Assembly (NCBI GenBank): GCA_022600695.1
Contig: JAHZJY010000303.1
Span: 1-5,013, forward strand
Source of the DNA: Actinomycetes bacterium
GTDB taxonomy: Bacteria > Actinomycetota > Actinomycetes > Mycobacteriales > Mycobacteriaceae
Length of the DNA stretch: 5,013 nt
Direction: 5' to 3'
Shown: positions 1 to 5,013 of the stretch, piece after piece
Position numbering within the stretch: position 1 is the first letter of the stretch
How the letters are laid out: each line of letters begins with the position of its first letter
Notes under the pieces: generated by a model
Databases searched by the model: none
Told to the model about the DNA's origin: nothing
Seen by the model: only the letters and a program-made list of their open reading frames with translations
Made by a program: the position numbers and the translations under genes

Positions 1-561
1 GACAGGCACTCTCGAACCCAGGTCGGCGACAGCGGTCGGGTGTGGTACTCGGGGGCGCCGGAGGTCACCAACTACGACCATGTCGAGAGCGACTCCGGGC
101 ATGTGCTGGAAGTCGAGATGGACCTGGTTGACCCGGCGCATCCGGTCACGGTCCGGTCCCGCAAGGTGGGCAGCTGGCGGTTCCTGACCTTGCACCATGA
201 GGTCAACAACATTCGCGATATCGCCGACCTGGATCTCAACCTGGACCAATTGGCCGACAAGGACCGTACGGTGGTGCAACTCGCCCTGGTCGGGACGCTC
301 ACGGTCACCGACCGCGCCGCTCTGGATGCACTGTTGGACAAGTACTCCCGGTTGTTCGCCTGCCTGGATTCCTGGGATCGCCACACCAACCTGGTCGTGA
401 TGCCGTCCGATGGTGAGTTCGACGATCTCGGGATCGGTGGGTTCGCCGCCGGCGCGGTTGCCGAATTGCTGGATGTGGCGCGCTCCGCTGAGGACGGGTC
501 CGGGGCGGCCCGCGGCGCGCTGGCCCTGTTGCTGCGGCTGAACGGGGGGACTGTCGCGTGA
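1..561 (+). CDS. Metallophosphoesterase, Mre11/SbcD/YhaO-like DNA repair nuclease (C-terminal part)
   Basis: The reading frame is open from base 1, so the N-terminal part of the gene lies outside the window; 186 codons and a TGA stop are present. The first visible residues, DRHSRT, followed by GDSGRVWYSGAPE (residues 9-21), match the end of the calcineurin-like phosphoesterase core of SbcD/Mre11 proteins. There the last metal-binding motif (GH.H type) is followed by a strand and a YPGSPE-like turn. Here the motif reads DRH, with His3 as the probable remaining ligand. The rest (about residues 28-186) is an acidic alpha/beta region corresponding to the capping or partner-binding domain. By family knowledge this would be a Mn-dependent exo/endonuclease working with a Rad50-like ATPase, and exactly such a gene follows with a 4-base overlap. 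It resembles Rv1277 of M. tuberculosis (from memory). The catalytic N-terminal motifs cannot be checked. Family assignment is fairly sure; nuclease activity is inferred. Confidence 0.85.
   Translation, partial: DRHSRTQVGDSGRVWYSGAPEVTNYDHVESDSGHVLEVEMDLVDPAHPVTVRSRKVGSWRFLTLHHEVNNIRDIADLDLNLDQLADKDRTVVQLALVGTLTVTDRAALDALLDKYSRLFACLDSWDRHTNLVVMPSDGEFDDLGIGGFAAGAVAELLDVARSAEDGSGAARGALALLLRLNGGTVA
544..550 (+). promoter_or_regulatory. Ribosome binding site for the ATPase gene
   Basis: A GGGGGGA purine run lies inside the last codons of the nuclease gene, with 7 bases between it and the GTG at 558. This position suits a Shine-Dalgarno site and supports the GTG start that overlaps the upstream TGA (GTGA overlap). 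The arrangement suggests translational coupling of nuclease and ATPase. Confidence 0.6.
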
Positions 562-3179
562 TCCTGCACCGGCTGCGGCTGCGGAACTTCCGTGGCGTCT
601 CCGATCGGGAGGTGACGTTCCCCGACCGAGGGGTGGTGGTGGTGTGCGGTCCTAACGAGGTCGGCAAGTCCTCGATGCTCGAAGCCCTGGACCTGCTGCT
701 GAACTATCGGGACCGGTCGAACCATCGCAATGTCAAGCAGGTCAAGCCGGCCCATGCCGACGTCGGCGCCGAGGTCGAGGCAGAGATCAGCACGGGTCCG
801 TATCGATTCGTCTACCGCAAGCGGTTCCACAAGAAGTATCAGACTGAACTCGAGGTCATCGATCCCAGACGCGAGAGCCTGACCGGCGATGAAGCCCACG
901 AGTGGGTCGAGGCGACTTTGGAGCGGACTCTCGATACCGGGCTCTGGGATGCCCTGCGGGTGTTGCAGTCGACATCAACCCAGGCGGTGGATCTGTCCGG
1001 TTGTGACGCGCTATCACGGGCACTGGATGCGGCCGCCGGTCAGGCCAGTGCGTCATCGTCGGGCACCGACCCGCTTCTGATCGACCGCATCGAGGCTGAG
1101 TATCTTCGCTACTTCACCGCGACCGGCCGGCCGTCGAGGGACTGGAAGGCCGCCCGCGATCGACTCGGCGCCGCTCAACGCGAGACGCAACGGTGCCGCG
1201 CCGCCGTTGCCGAGGTCGATGAGCGCGTCGATCGTTATGAGGACCTGACCGCGACATTGTTGACTGCCGAGCGGAACCTGGGGTTGGCCATGGAGCGGGT
1301 GGCGACGGCCCGGGCGGCGCACACCGTCCTCGACGGTCTGGCCGAGCAGCTGGGTCAGGCTCGTCTGGTCGCTCAAGCGGCCGCCGCGACCAGTGCGAAC
1401 TCGGCTCTGGCCAATGCCCAACGCCGGCAATTGGTATCCGATGCCGACCGGCGAGCGGCGACGTTGGCCGAACTGCGTGACGGGCTCGCCGCGGCGGCGG
1501 AGCAGGAGGCCGAGTCCCGGCAGTCCGCCGCGACCGCGACGAAGGCGGCCGATCTGGCGGCCGCCACGGTCCCGGGCGCTCAGCAGCGCCTCGATGCCGC
1601 CCGCCTCGACGCCCGAACCTGCGGGGCCAGGGAGGAGGCGGGCAGGCTTTCCGCCCGGTTGCGGCGGATCGATGAAGCAAGCAGATTGCTGGCACAGCTG
1701 AACGGGAGGCTCACCGCCGTGACCCTCACCGATGCGATGCTCGCCGAGATCGAGCGGGCCGCATCCTCGGTGACTCAGTTGACGGCGCAACTGCAAGCTG
1801 ACGCCGGAGCCGTGGAGTTCACCGCGCCCGGCGACCTCAGCATCACCGTCGACGGCGAGCCGCGGACTCTGACAGCGGGCCAGGTTTGGGCCGAGCCTGT
1901 CTCTGCGGAGGTGACGGTGCATGTTCCGGGCGTGTTGAGCGTGCGGATCGCCCCCGGTGCGACTGCGGTGAAACTGCAGACGGATCTGCAAGCCGCGCAA
2001 CAGGTTCTGCAGGACCGCCTGAGGGCGGCCGGGGTGCACGATCTGACGGCCGTGCGTGAGCTCGACCAGGATCGCCGTGCGGTCCGCGCCGATATCGAGC
2101 AAGCGACAGCGACGCTGCAGGGTCTCTGCGACGGCGACGACATTGAGCTGTTGAGCGCCCGGCTGGCCCAACTGCAGGCCGATCTGTCCGAGGTACCGGG
2201 CCCGGTGGTGGATGCCGAGACGGCTGCCGCGGACGTAGCCGCCGCAGAAGCAGCTCTCGACGCCGCTCGGGACGGTGCCGCAGCAGTACGGCAGTCGGTC
2301 GCCGACGCTACCGCCGCACTTGCCGAAAAAGCCACTGCAGCAGCGTTATTGCGCGATCGAGTGCGCACCGCGGAGGAAGAGCTTGCTGCGGTGTGCGGGC
2401 GATTGGTGACATTACGTGCTGCCGTTTCCGACGACTCGGTGGCCGCCCGGGCTGATGCCGACGCTGCCGCGCAGTCGCAGGCCGATGCCGAGTTGGCCGG
2501 GCTTGCCGAGCGCTACGCCGCTGCTGACCCCGACGGTGTCGAGGCCGAATTGGTTGCCGCCGCGCAGAAGGCCGATGCCTGCGTCCGCGAGCGGGACGCC
2601 ACCAAGCTCGCGCTGAACAACCTCGCGGTCGAACTCGGTGTCATCGGGAGCGAGGGCCGGCAGGGTCAGCTGGACGAGGCCGAGGCCGAACTCGAGCGCG
2701 CGCGCGCCGAGCATGTGCGCCTCGAAGAACGGGCGAATGCTGTTCAGTTGCTACGCGATACGATGATCCGGCATCGCGATAGCGCCCGGCAGCGCTACGT
2801 GCAGCCGTACCGCAACGAATTGGAACGGCTGGGGCGCGCCGTCTTCGGCCCGACCTTCGAGGTGGATATCGATACCGGGCTCACCATCTGCAGCAGGACG
2901 CTCGCCGGCCGCACGGTGCCGTTCGAGTCGCTGTCGGGTGGCGCCAGGGAGCAGATGGGCATCCTGGCCCGGCTCGCCGGTGCAGCGCTGGTGGCCAAGG
3001 AGGACACCGTGCCGGTTGTCATTGACGATGCCCTCGGATTCAGCGACCCGGAACGGCTGGACAGTATGGGCGCCGTGCTCAACGTCGTCGGCGACCGCGG
3101 CCAGGTGATCGTACTGACCTGCACTCCCGGTCGCTATGACGGCGTCCCCGGCGCCGATGTCATCGAACTGACAGCCTGA
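558..3179 (+). CDS. Rad50/SbcC/YhaN-like coiled-coil AAA/ABC-type ATPase
   Basis: The 873-residue protein has SMC/Rad50 architecture. The N-terminal half-ATPase starts MILHRLRLRNFRG and has Walker A GPNEVGKS at residues 31-38. A Q-rich segment around Gln137 (RVLQSTSTQ) may be the Q-loop. Two long Ala/Glu/Arg-rich helical arms follow (about 180-410 and 475-745), separated by a beta-rich segment (419-470). The C-terminal half-ATPase has the ABC signature SLSGG at 791-795 and Walker B VPVVIDDAL at 818-826, with a D-loop-like FSDPERL after it. Asp823 would bind Mg; Asp824 stands where SMC and Rad50 proteins carry the catalytic Glu, as in RecF and YhaN-like proteins. There is no CxxC zinc hook. 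The GTG start is supported by a GGGGGGA site and by the overlap with the nuclease stop. The expected role is ATP-driven control of the partner nuclease on DNA ends, inferred from the family and gene order. It resembles Rv1278 (from memory, about the same length), which I do not know to be characterised in detail. Confidence 0.9.
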   Translation: MILHRLRLRNFRGVSDREVTFPDRGVVVVCGPNEVGKSSMLEALDLLLNYRDRSNHRNVKQVKPAHADVGAEVEAEISTGPYRFVYRKRFHKKYQTELEVIDPRRESLTGDEAHEWVEATLERTLDTGLWDALRVLQSTSTQAVDLSGCDALSRALDAAAGQASASSSGTDPLLIDRIEAEYLRYFTATGRPSRDWKAARDRLGAAQRETQRCRAAVAEVDERVDRYEDLTATLLTAERNLGLAMERVATARAAHTVLDGLAEQLGQARLVAQAAAATSANSALANAQRRQLVSDADRRAATLAELRDGLAAAAEQEAESRQSAATATKAADLAAATVPGAQQRLDAARLDARTCGAREEAGRLSARLRRIDEASRLLAQLNGRLTAVTLTDAMLAEIERAASSVTQLTAQLQADAGAVEFTAPGDLSITVDGEPRTLTAGQVWAEPVSAEVTVHVPGVLSVRIAPGATAVKLQTDLQAAQQVLQDRLRAAGVHDLTAVRELDQDRRAVRADIEQATATLQGLCDGDDIELLSARLAQLQADLSEVPGPVVDAETAAADVAAAEAALDAARDGAAAVRQSVADATAALAEKATAAALLRDRVRTAEEELAAVCGRLVTLRAAVSDDSVAARADADAAAQSQADAELAGLAERYAAADPDGVEAELVAAAQKADACVRERDATKLALNNLAVELGVIGSEGRQGQLDEAEAELERARAEHVRLEERANAVQLLRDTMIRHRDSARQRYVQPYRNELERLGRAVFGPTFEVDIDTGLTICSRTLAGRTVPFESLSGGAREQMGILARLAGAALVAKEDTVPVVIDDALGFSDPERLDSMGAVLNVVGDRGQVIVLTCTPGRYDGVPGADVIELTA
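1812..1967 (+). other. Beta-rich inter-arm segment of the ATPase (in place of a zinc hook)
   Basis: Residues 419-470 of the ATPase differ in composition from the Ala-rich coiled coil on either side. They form short alternating hydrophobic stretches with Gly/Pro turns, such as LSITVDGEPRTL, VTVHVPGVLSVRI and APGATAVKL, which suggests a small beta-sandwich or hairpin. The segment lies about midway along the protein, where Rad50 and SbcC carry the CxxC hook and SMC proteins carry the hinge. A dimerising or substrate-sensing role is inference only. Confidence 0.5.
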
Positions 3180-3187
3180 GGCGTCAG
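3168..3187. terminator. Hairpin spanning both stop codons of a convergent gene pair
   Basis: CTGAC, a bulged A, then GCC (3168-3176) pairs with GGCGTCAG (3180-3187) around a three-base TGA loop. This gives eight base pairs with one bulge. The loop is the ATPase stop codon, and the right arm contains the acyltransferase stop (TCA at 3184-3186 on the + strand). No T-run follows on either strand, so it is not a classical intrinsic terminator. Hairpins without a U-tract have been proposed as terminators in mycobacteria. The near symmetry would let it act on both convergent transcripts. The structure is visible in the sequence; its function is inferred. Confidence 0.4.
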
Positions 3188-4560
3188 CGAGTCGCCAGCG
3201 CCAGCACTTCGTCGAACCCCTCCACCAGGCAGTCGTAGAACGCGTCGAAGTCCGGGATCGCGCCGGTGTCGACGTCGATACCCAGCGCGCAGGTGTCGAT
3301 GTAGGTGAGCAGCGTGACGTTGACCGCCGAGCCGATCGTCGGGCCGAAGGCGTACTGCACCCGCACCTTGGCGCCCGCGAGGTACACCGGGACCGGCACG
3401 CCGGGGACATCGCTTGCCAGGAAATCGACCTTGCGCAACACCGAGCCGATGTACCAGCGCGGCATCAGGTTCATCGCGCCGGCGATGATCTGGATATAGG
3501 GCGTCGACCTCTCATTGCGCACCCTATTGGTCCGTTCGTGCGTCTCGCTGATCCGCTCCGCCGGGTCGGCCAGTCCGACCGGAACATCGAAGCGTGCCAA
3601 CGTGATGTGGTTGCCGCCCATCTCGTCGCCGTCCTTGCGGACGCTGATCGGCATGGTCAGGTGAAGATCGCCCACGGTGACACCGTGTTTCTCGTGGTAG
3701 CGGCGCAGACCCCCGGCAATACCGGCGACGAATGCGTCGTTGAGCGCACCCCCACTGCGGTGGGCGGCCTGCTTCAGCCCGGGCAACGGCACCTCGTGCA
3801 CGCCCAGTCGGCGCACCAGGGTGCGGTCCGTCATCAACGGTGAGCCGGTGGCGGTCACCGGCCGCATGGTGCGGTACACCGAAGCCGCGAGTTCGCCGGC
3901 CGAGGCCACCGTCTGCAACGGCCGACGGACGGCTTCGAACAGCAGTTTCGGAGCCGCCCCGAGCGCACCGGTGACCCCCTTGCCGACCAGACCGAGGTCG
4001 TAGCGGACGATGTCGGCGTAGGCGGCGAGTACCCCGCGCTGATGGACTTGCGGCTCCCCGGACTTGGTGTGCACCGCCTCGAGGCTGCGTGGCGTCTCGG
4101 TCAGGTCGAACAACGTCATCGCGATCTGCACCCCGCCCACCCCGTCGGTGAGACCGTGGTGGAACTTGCACAGCACCGCCGCGCCGCCGTCATCGAGCCC
4201 TTCGATCAGGGTCGCCGTCCACAGCGGCCGGGCGCGGTCGAAATCCGACATCGCCGCCACCCGGGCCATCTCCAGCACACCCTCGAGGTTGCCCGGTTCG
4301 GGCGCGCTGACCCGCCGCAGGTGGAAGTCGAGATCGAAGTCGGGGGCGTCCTCCCACCGAGGTGGGGTCGGTGCGGGGCTCTCCACCACCCGCTGACGCC
4401 AGATCGGCAGGTCGCGCGATAAGACCGCGAAGCGGTCGCGCACGACGCCCCAGTCCGGGGACTGATCGAGCATGATCACCGTCACGACGGTGGACCGCAG
4501 CCGCGGATCGGATTCCATCGCCCAGGTGAACGCATCGGTCTGACTCATGAAATCGGTCAT
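3184..4560 (-). CDS. WS/DGAT-family O-acyltransferase (wax ester synthase / triacylglycerol synthase)
   Basis: The complete protein has 458 residues, the usual length for the mycobacterial Tgs family. The active-site motif HHxxxDG is intact as HHGLTDG (134-140), with His135 the expected general base. Other family blocks follow in order: PLWTATLIEGL just upstream; NDAFVAGIAGGLRRY from Asn274-Asp275; MPISVRKDGDEMGGNHI around 303-319; SDVPGVPVPVYLAGA at 383-397; and the C-terminal block NVTLLTYIDTCALGIDVD plus PDFDAFYDCL. The protein should transfer an acyl group from acyl-CoA to diacylglycerol or a long-chain alcohol at the membrane or lipid droplet; substrate preference cannot be read from the sequence. 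There is no signal peptide. The ATG at 4560 was chosen because a GGA lies 9 bases upstream and a promoter-like sequence ends nearby. A second ATG at codon 5 (4548; MSQTDAF, close to the usual family N-terminus) is an alternative. SDVPG has Asp where SNVPG is common. Confidence 0.93.
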   Translation of the reverse strand: MTDFMSQTDAFTWAMESDPRLRSTVVTVIMLDQSPDWGVVRDRFAVLSRDLPIWRQRVVESPAPTPPRWEDAPDFDLDFHLRRVSAPEPGNLEGVLEMARVAAMSDFDRARPLWTATLIEGLDDGGAAVLCKFHHGLTDGVGGVQIAMTLFDLTETPRSLEAVHTKSGEPQVHQRGVLAAYADIVRYDLGLVGKGVTGALGAAPKLLFEAVRRPLQTVASAGELAASVYRTMRPVTATGSPLMTDRTLVRRLGVHEVPLPGLKQAAHRSGGALNDAFVAGIAGGLRRYHEKHGVTVGDLHLTMPISVRKDGDEMGGNHITLARFDVPVGLADPAERISETHERTNRVRNERSTPYIQIIAGAMNLMPRWYIGSVLRKVDFLASDVPGVPVPVYLAGAKVRVQYAFGPTIGSAVNVTLLTYIDTCALGIDVDTGAIPDFDAFYDCLVEGFDEVLALATR

Positions 4561-4569
4561 CGTGATTCC

Positions 4570-4599
4570 ACGCTACGGCCGCCGTGTGGCCCACGTCAC
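4570..4599 (-). promoter_or_regulatory. Candidate sigma-A-type promoter of the acyltransferase gene
   Basis: Read on the - strand, GTGACG (4599-4594; four of six match TTGACA) is followed after 18 bases by TAGCGT (4575-4570), which fits the mycobacterial TAnnnT -10 pattern. Initiation 6-7 bases further on would fall near 4563, giving a leader of only a few bases before the ATG at 4560, or none. It is the only TAnnnT match I saw at a suitable distance. This is pattern matching by eye. Confidence 0.35.
4583..4595. repeat. Imperfect 13-base palindrome in the divergent intergenic region
   Basis: CGTGTGGCCCACG pairs CGTG with CACG across a centre with one mismatched pair. It lies between and partly over the proposed -35 and -10 elements of the acyltransferase promoter, a position where a repressor operator would be effective. 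Palindromes this short arise often by chance in GC-rich DNA, so an operator role is only a possibility. Confidence 0.2.
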
Positions 4600-4616
4600 G
4601 ACCTGGATCCCAACTG

Positions 4617-4658
4617 ATGACTTTGTTCCCTGACCGCGTTGGCACAATCGGGGCATGA
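4617..4658 (+). CDS. Possible 13-codon leader ORF overlapping the hydrolase start
   Basis: ATG at 4617 opens a 13-codon frame, MTLFPDRVGTIGA, whose TGA (4656-4658) overlaps the ATG of the hydrolase gene (4655-4657) in an ATGA arrangement typical of translational coupling. Only a weak GGA about 10 bases upstream could serve as a ribosome site. The frame is short enough to be chance. It would compete with the leaderless model for the hydrolase, because a transcript starting at 4655 would lack it. Confidence 0.2.
   Translation: MTLFPDRVGTIGA
4643..4648 (+). promoter_or_regulatory. Candidate -10 element for the hydrolase gene (leaderless model)
   Basis: CACAAT matches TATAAT at four of six positions but lacks the usual first T. 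It lies so that a start 7 bases downstream would fall on the A of the ATG at 4655, giving a leaderless mRNA. The only purine run upstream, GGGG at 4650-4653, is too close to the ATG to work as a Shine-Dalgarno site. No good -35 is present at 16-18 bases; TTGTTC at 4623-4628 is 14 bases away. Confidence 0.3.
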
Positions 4659-5013
4659 CACTCGGCCCGAAACGCCGCCGCGCCCACAACAAACTGGCCG
4701 CGCGGCCGGGCGTGCGGTCGGTGCGCCGACCGGTCACCCCGGCCGCAGCCGAATGTTTCGATCTCTACTACGTACGCTCCGGTCCACCCGGGGGCCGCCC
4801 GTTGGTGATCGTCCCCGGCGGCCCCGGAATGGCCTCGATCGGGCACTATCGGGGGCTGCGCCGGCGAGCCGCCGAGGCCGGCCTGGACGTCATCATGGTC
4901 GAGCACCGCGGCGTGGGCATGTCGCGTCACGACGACGCCGGGGCTGATCTGCCGGCCACCGCGCTGACCATCGAACAGGTTGTCGACGATATCGCCGCGG
5001 TCCTCGACACCGA
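4655..5013 (+). CDS. Alpha/beta-hydrolase, proline iminopeptidase-like (S33), N-terminal part
   Basis: The frame opens with ATG at 4655 and runs without a stop to the window end (119 full codons). After a basic N-terminus (GPKRRRAHNKLAARPG), the FDLYYVRSGPPGGRP segment leads into VIVPGGPGM (51-59). This is equivalent to the HGGPG oxyanion-hole motif of prolyl iminopeptidases and related S33 hydrolases. VEHRGVGMSR (82-91) corresponds to the DxRGxGxS block that follows beta-strand 4. TIEQVVDDIAAVLD (105-118) is the helix that normally precedes the nucleophile elbow. The catalytic Ser, Asp and His lie beyond the window, so activity and substrate cannot be judged; an esterase or epoxide-hydrolase-like enzyme is possible. 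The N-terminus has no clear hydrophobic signal sequence. The gene diverges from the acyltransferase with 94 bases between their starts. A lipid-related role is suggested only by that neighbour and is weak. Confidence 0.8.
   Translation, partial: MTLGPKRRRAHNKLAARPGVRSVRRPVTPAAAECFDLYYVRSGPPGGRPLVIVPGGPGMASIGHYRGLRRRAAEAGLDVIMVEHRGVGMSRHDDAGADLPATALTIEQVVDDIAAVLDT

Noticed and set aside
72..899. A 275-codon open frame on the - strand across the nuclease/ATPase junction
   Set aside because: It covers the C-terminus of the nuclease and the Walker A region of the ATPase, both strongly supported. Its translation is low-complexity, Arg/Pro/Ser-rich sequence typical of an antisense shadow.
1053..2171. 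A 372-codon open frame on the - strand inside the ATPase gene
   Set aside because: Long antisense frames are expected in GC-rich genes. The translation has no recognisable domain, and the + strand carries a well-supported ATPase across the whole interval.
2217..2600. Recurrent GCCGATGCC-like sequence in the ATPase gene, resembling a tandem DNA repeat
   Set aside because: The copies are irregularly spaced and reflect Ala/Asp/Glu codon use in an alanine-rich coiled coil, not a DNA-level repeat.
3935..3950. SOS-box-like sequence TCGAACAGCAGTTTCG
   Set aside because: The left half matches the mycobacterial LexA site, but the right half is only partly matched. It lies deep inside the acyltransferase coding region, far from any promoter.
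4190..4930. A 246-codon - strand open frame covering the acyltransferase start, the intergenic region and the hydrolase start
   Set aside because: It is an out-of-frame shadow of the acyltransferase N-terminus and antisense to the hydrolase. It shows no family motifs.
4639..4947. A 102-codon + strand open frame over the hydrolase start
   Set aside because: The frame starting at 4655 encodes the PGGPG and HRGVGMS motifs of alpha/beta-hydrolases; this alternative frame is Arg/Pro/Gly-rich without motifs.

Overview
The window looks like chromosomal DNA of a mycobacterium or a close relative (Mycobacteriales). The evidence is high G+C with strong GC bias at third codon positions, GTG and ATG starts, very short gene spacings, a WS/DGAT-type acyltransferase of the kind that is amplified in mycobacteria, and a nuclease/ATPase pair that I recognise from memory as resembling Rv1277-Rv1278 of Mycobacterium tuberculosis. 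The species cannot be named from the sequence alone.

Layout: (1) Bases 1-561, + strand: the C-terminal 186 codons of a metallophosphoesterase of the Mre11/SbcD/YhaO type, cut by the window start. (2) Bases 558-3179, + strand: an 873-residue Rad50/SbcC/YhaN-like coiled-coil ATPase whose GTG start overlaps the nuclease stop by 4 bases. (3) Bases 3184-4560, - strand: a complete 458-residue WS/DGAT acyltransferase, convergent with the ATPase. Only four bases separate the two stop codons, and a compact hairpin contains both of them. (4) Bases 4561-4654: a 94-base divergent intergenic region with candidate promoters in both directions, a short imperfect palindrome and a possible 13-codon leader ORF. 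(5) Bases 4655-5013, + strand: the N-terminal 119 codons of an alpha/beta-hydrolase resembling proline iminopeptidases (S33), cut by the window end.

How the genes relate: the nuclease and ATPase are almost certainly co-translated and should form a complex acting on DNA ends or structures, by analogy with Mre11-Rad50 and SbcCD. The ATPase has no CxxC zinc hook. A short beta-rich segment sits between its two coiled-coil arms, and this is the most interesting feature of the window. The acyltransferase (final step of triacylglycerol or wax-ester synthesis) and the divergent hydrolase are separate transcription units; nothing in the sequence links them to the nuclease pair. No RNA genes, insertion sequences, CRISPR arrays or signs of recent transfer were seen, and there is no gene-free stretch longer than 94 bases.
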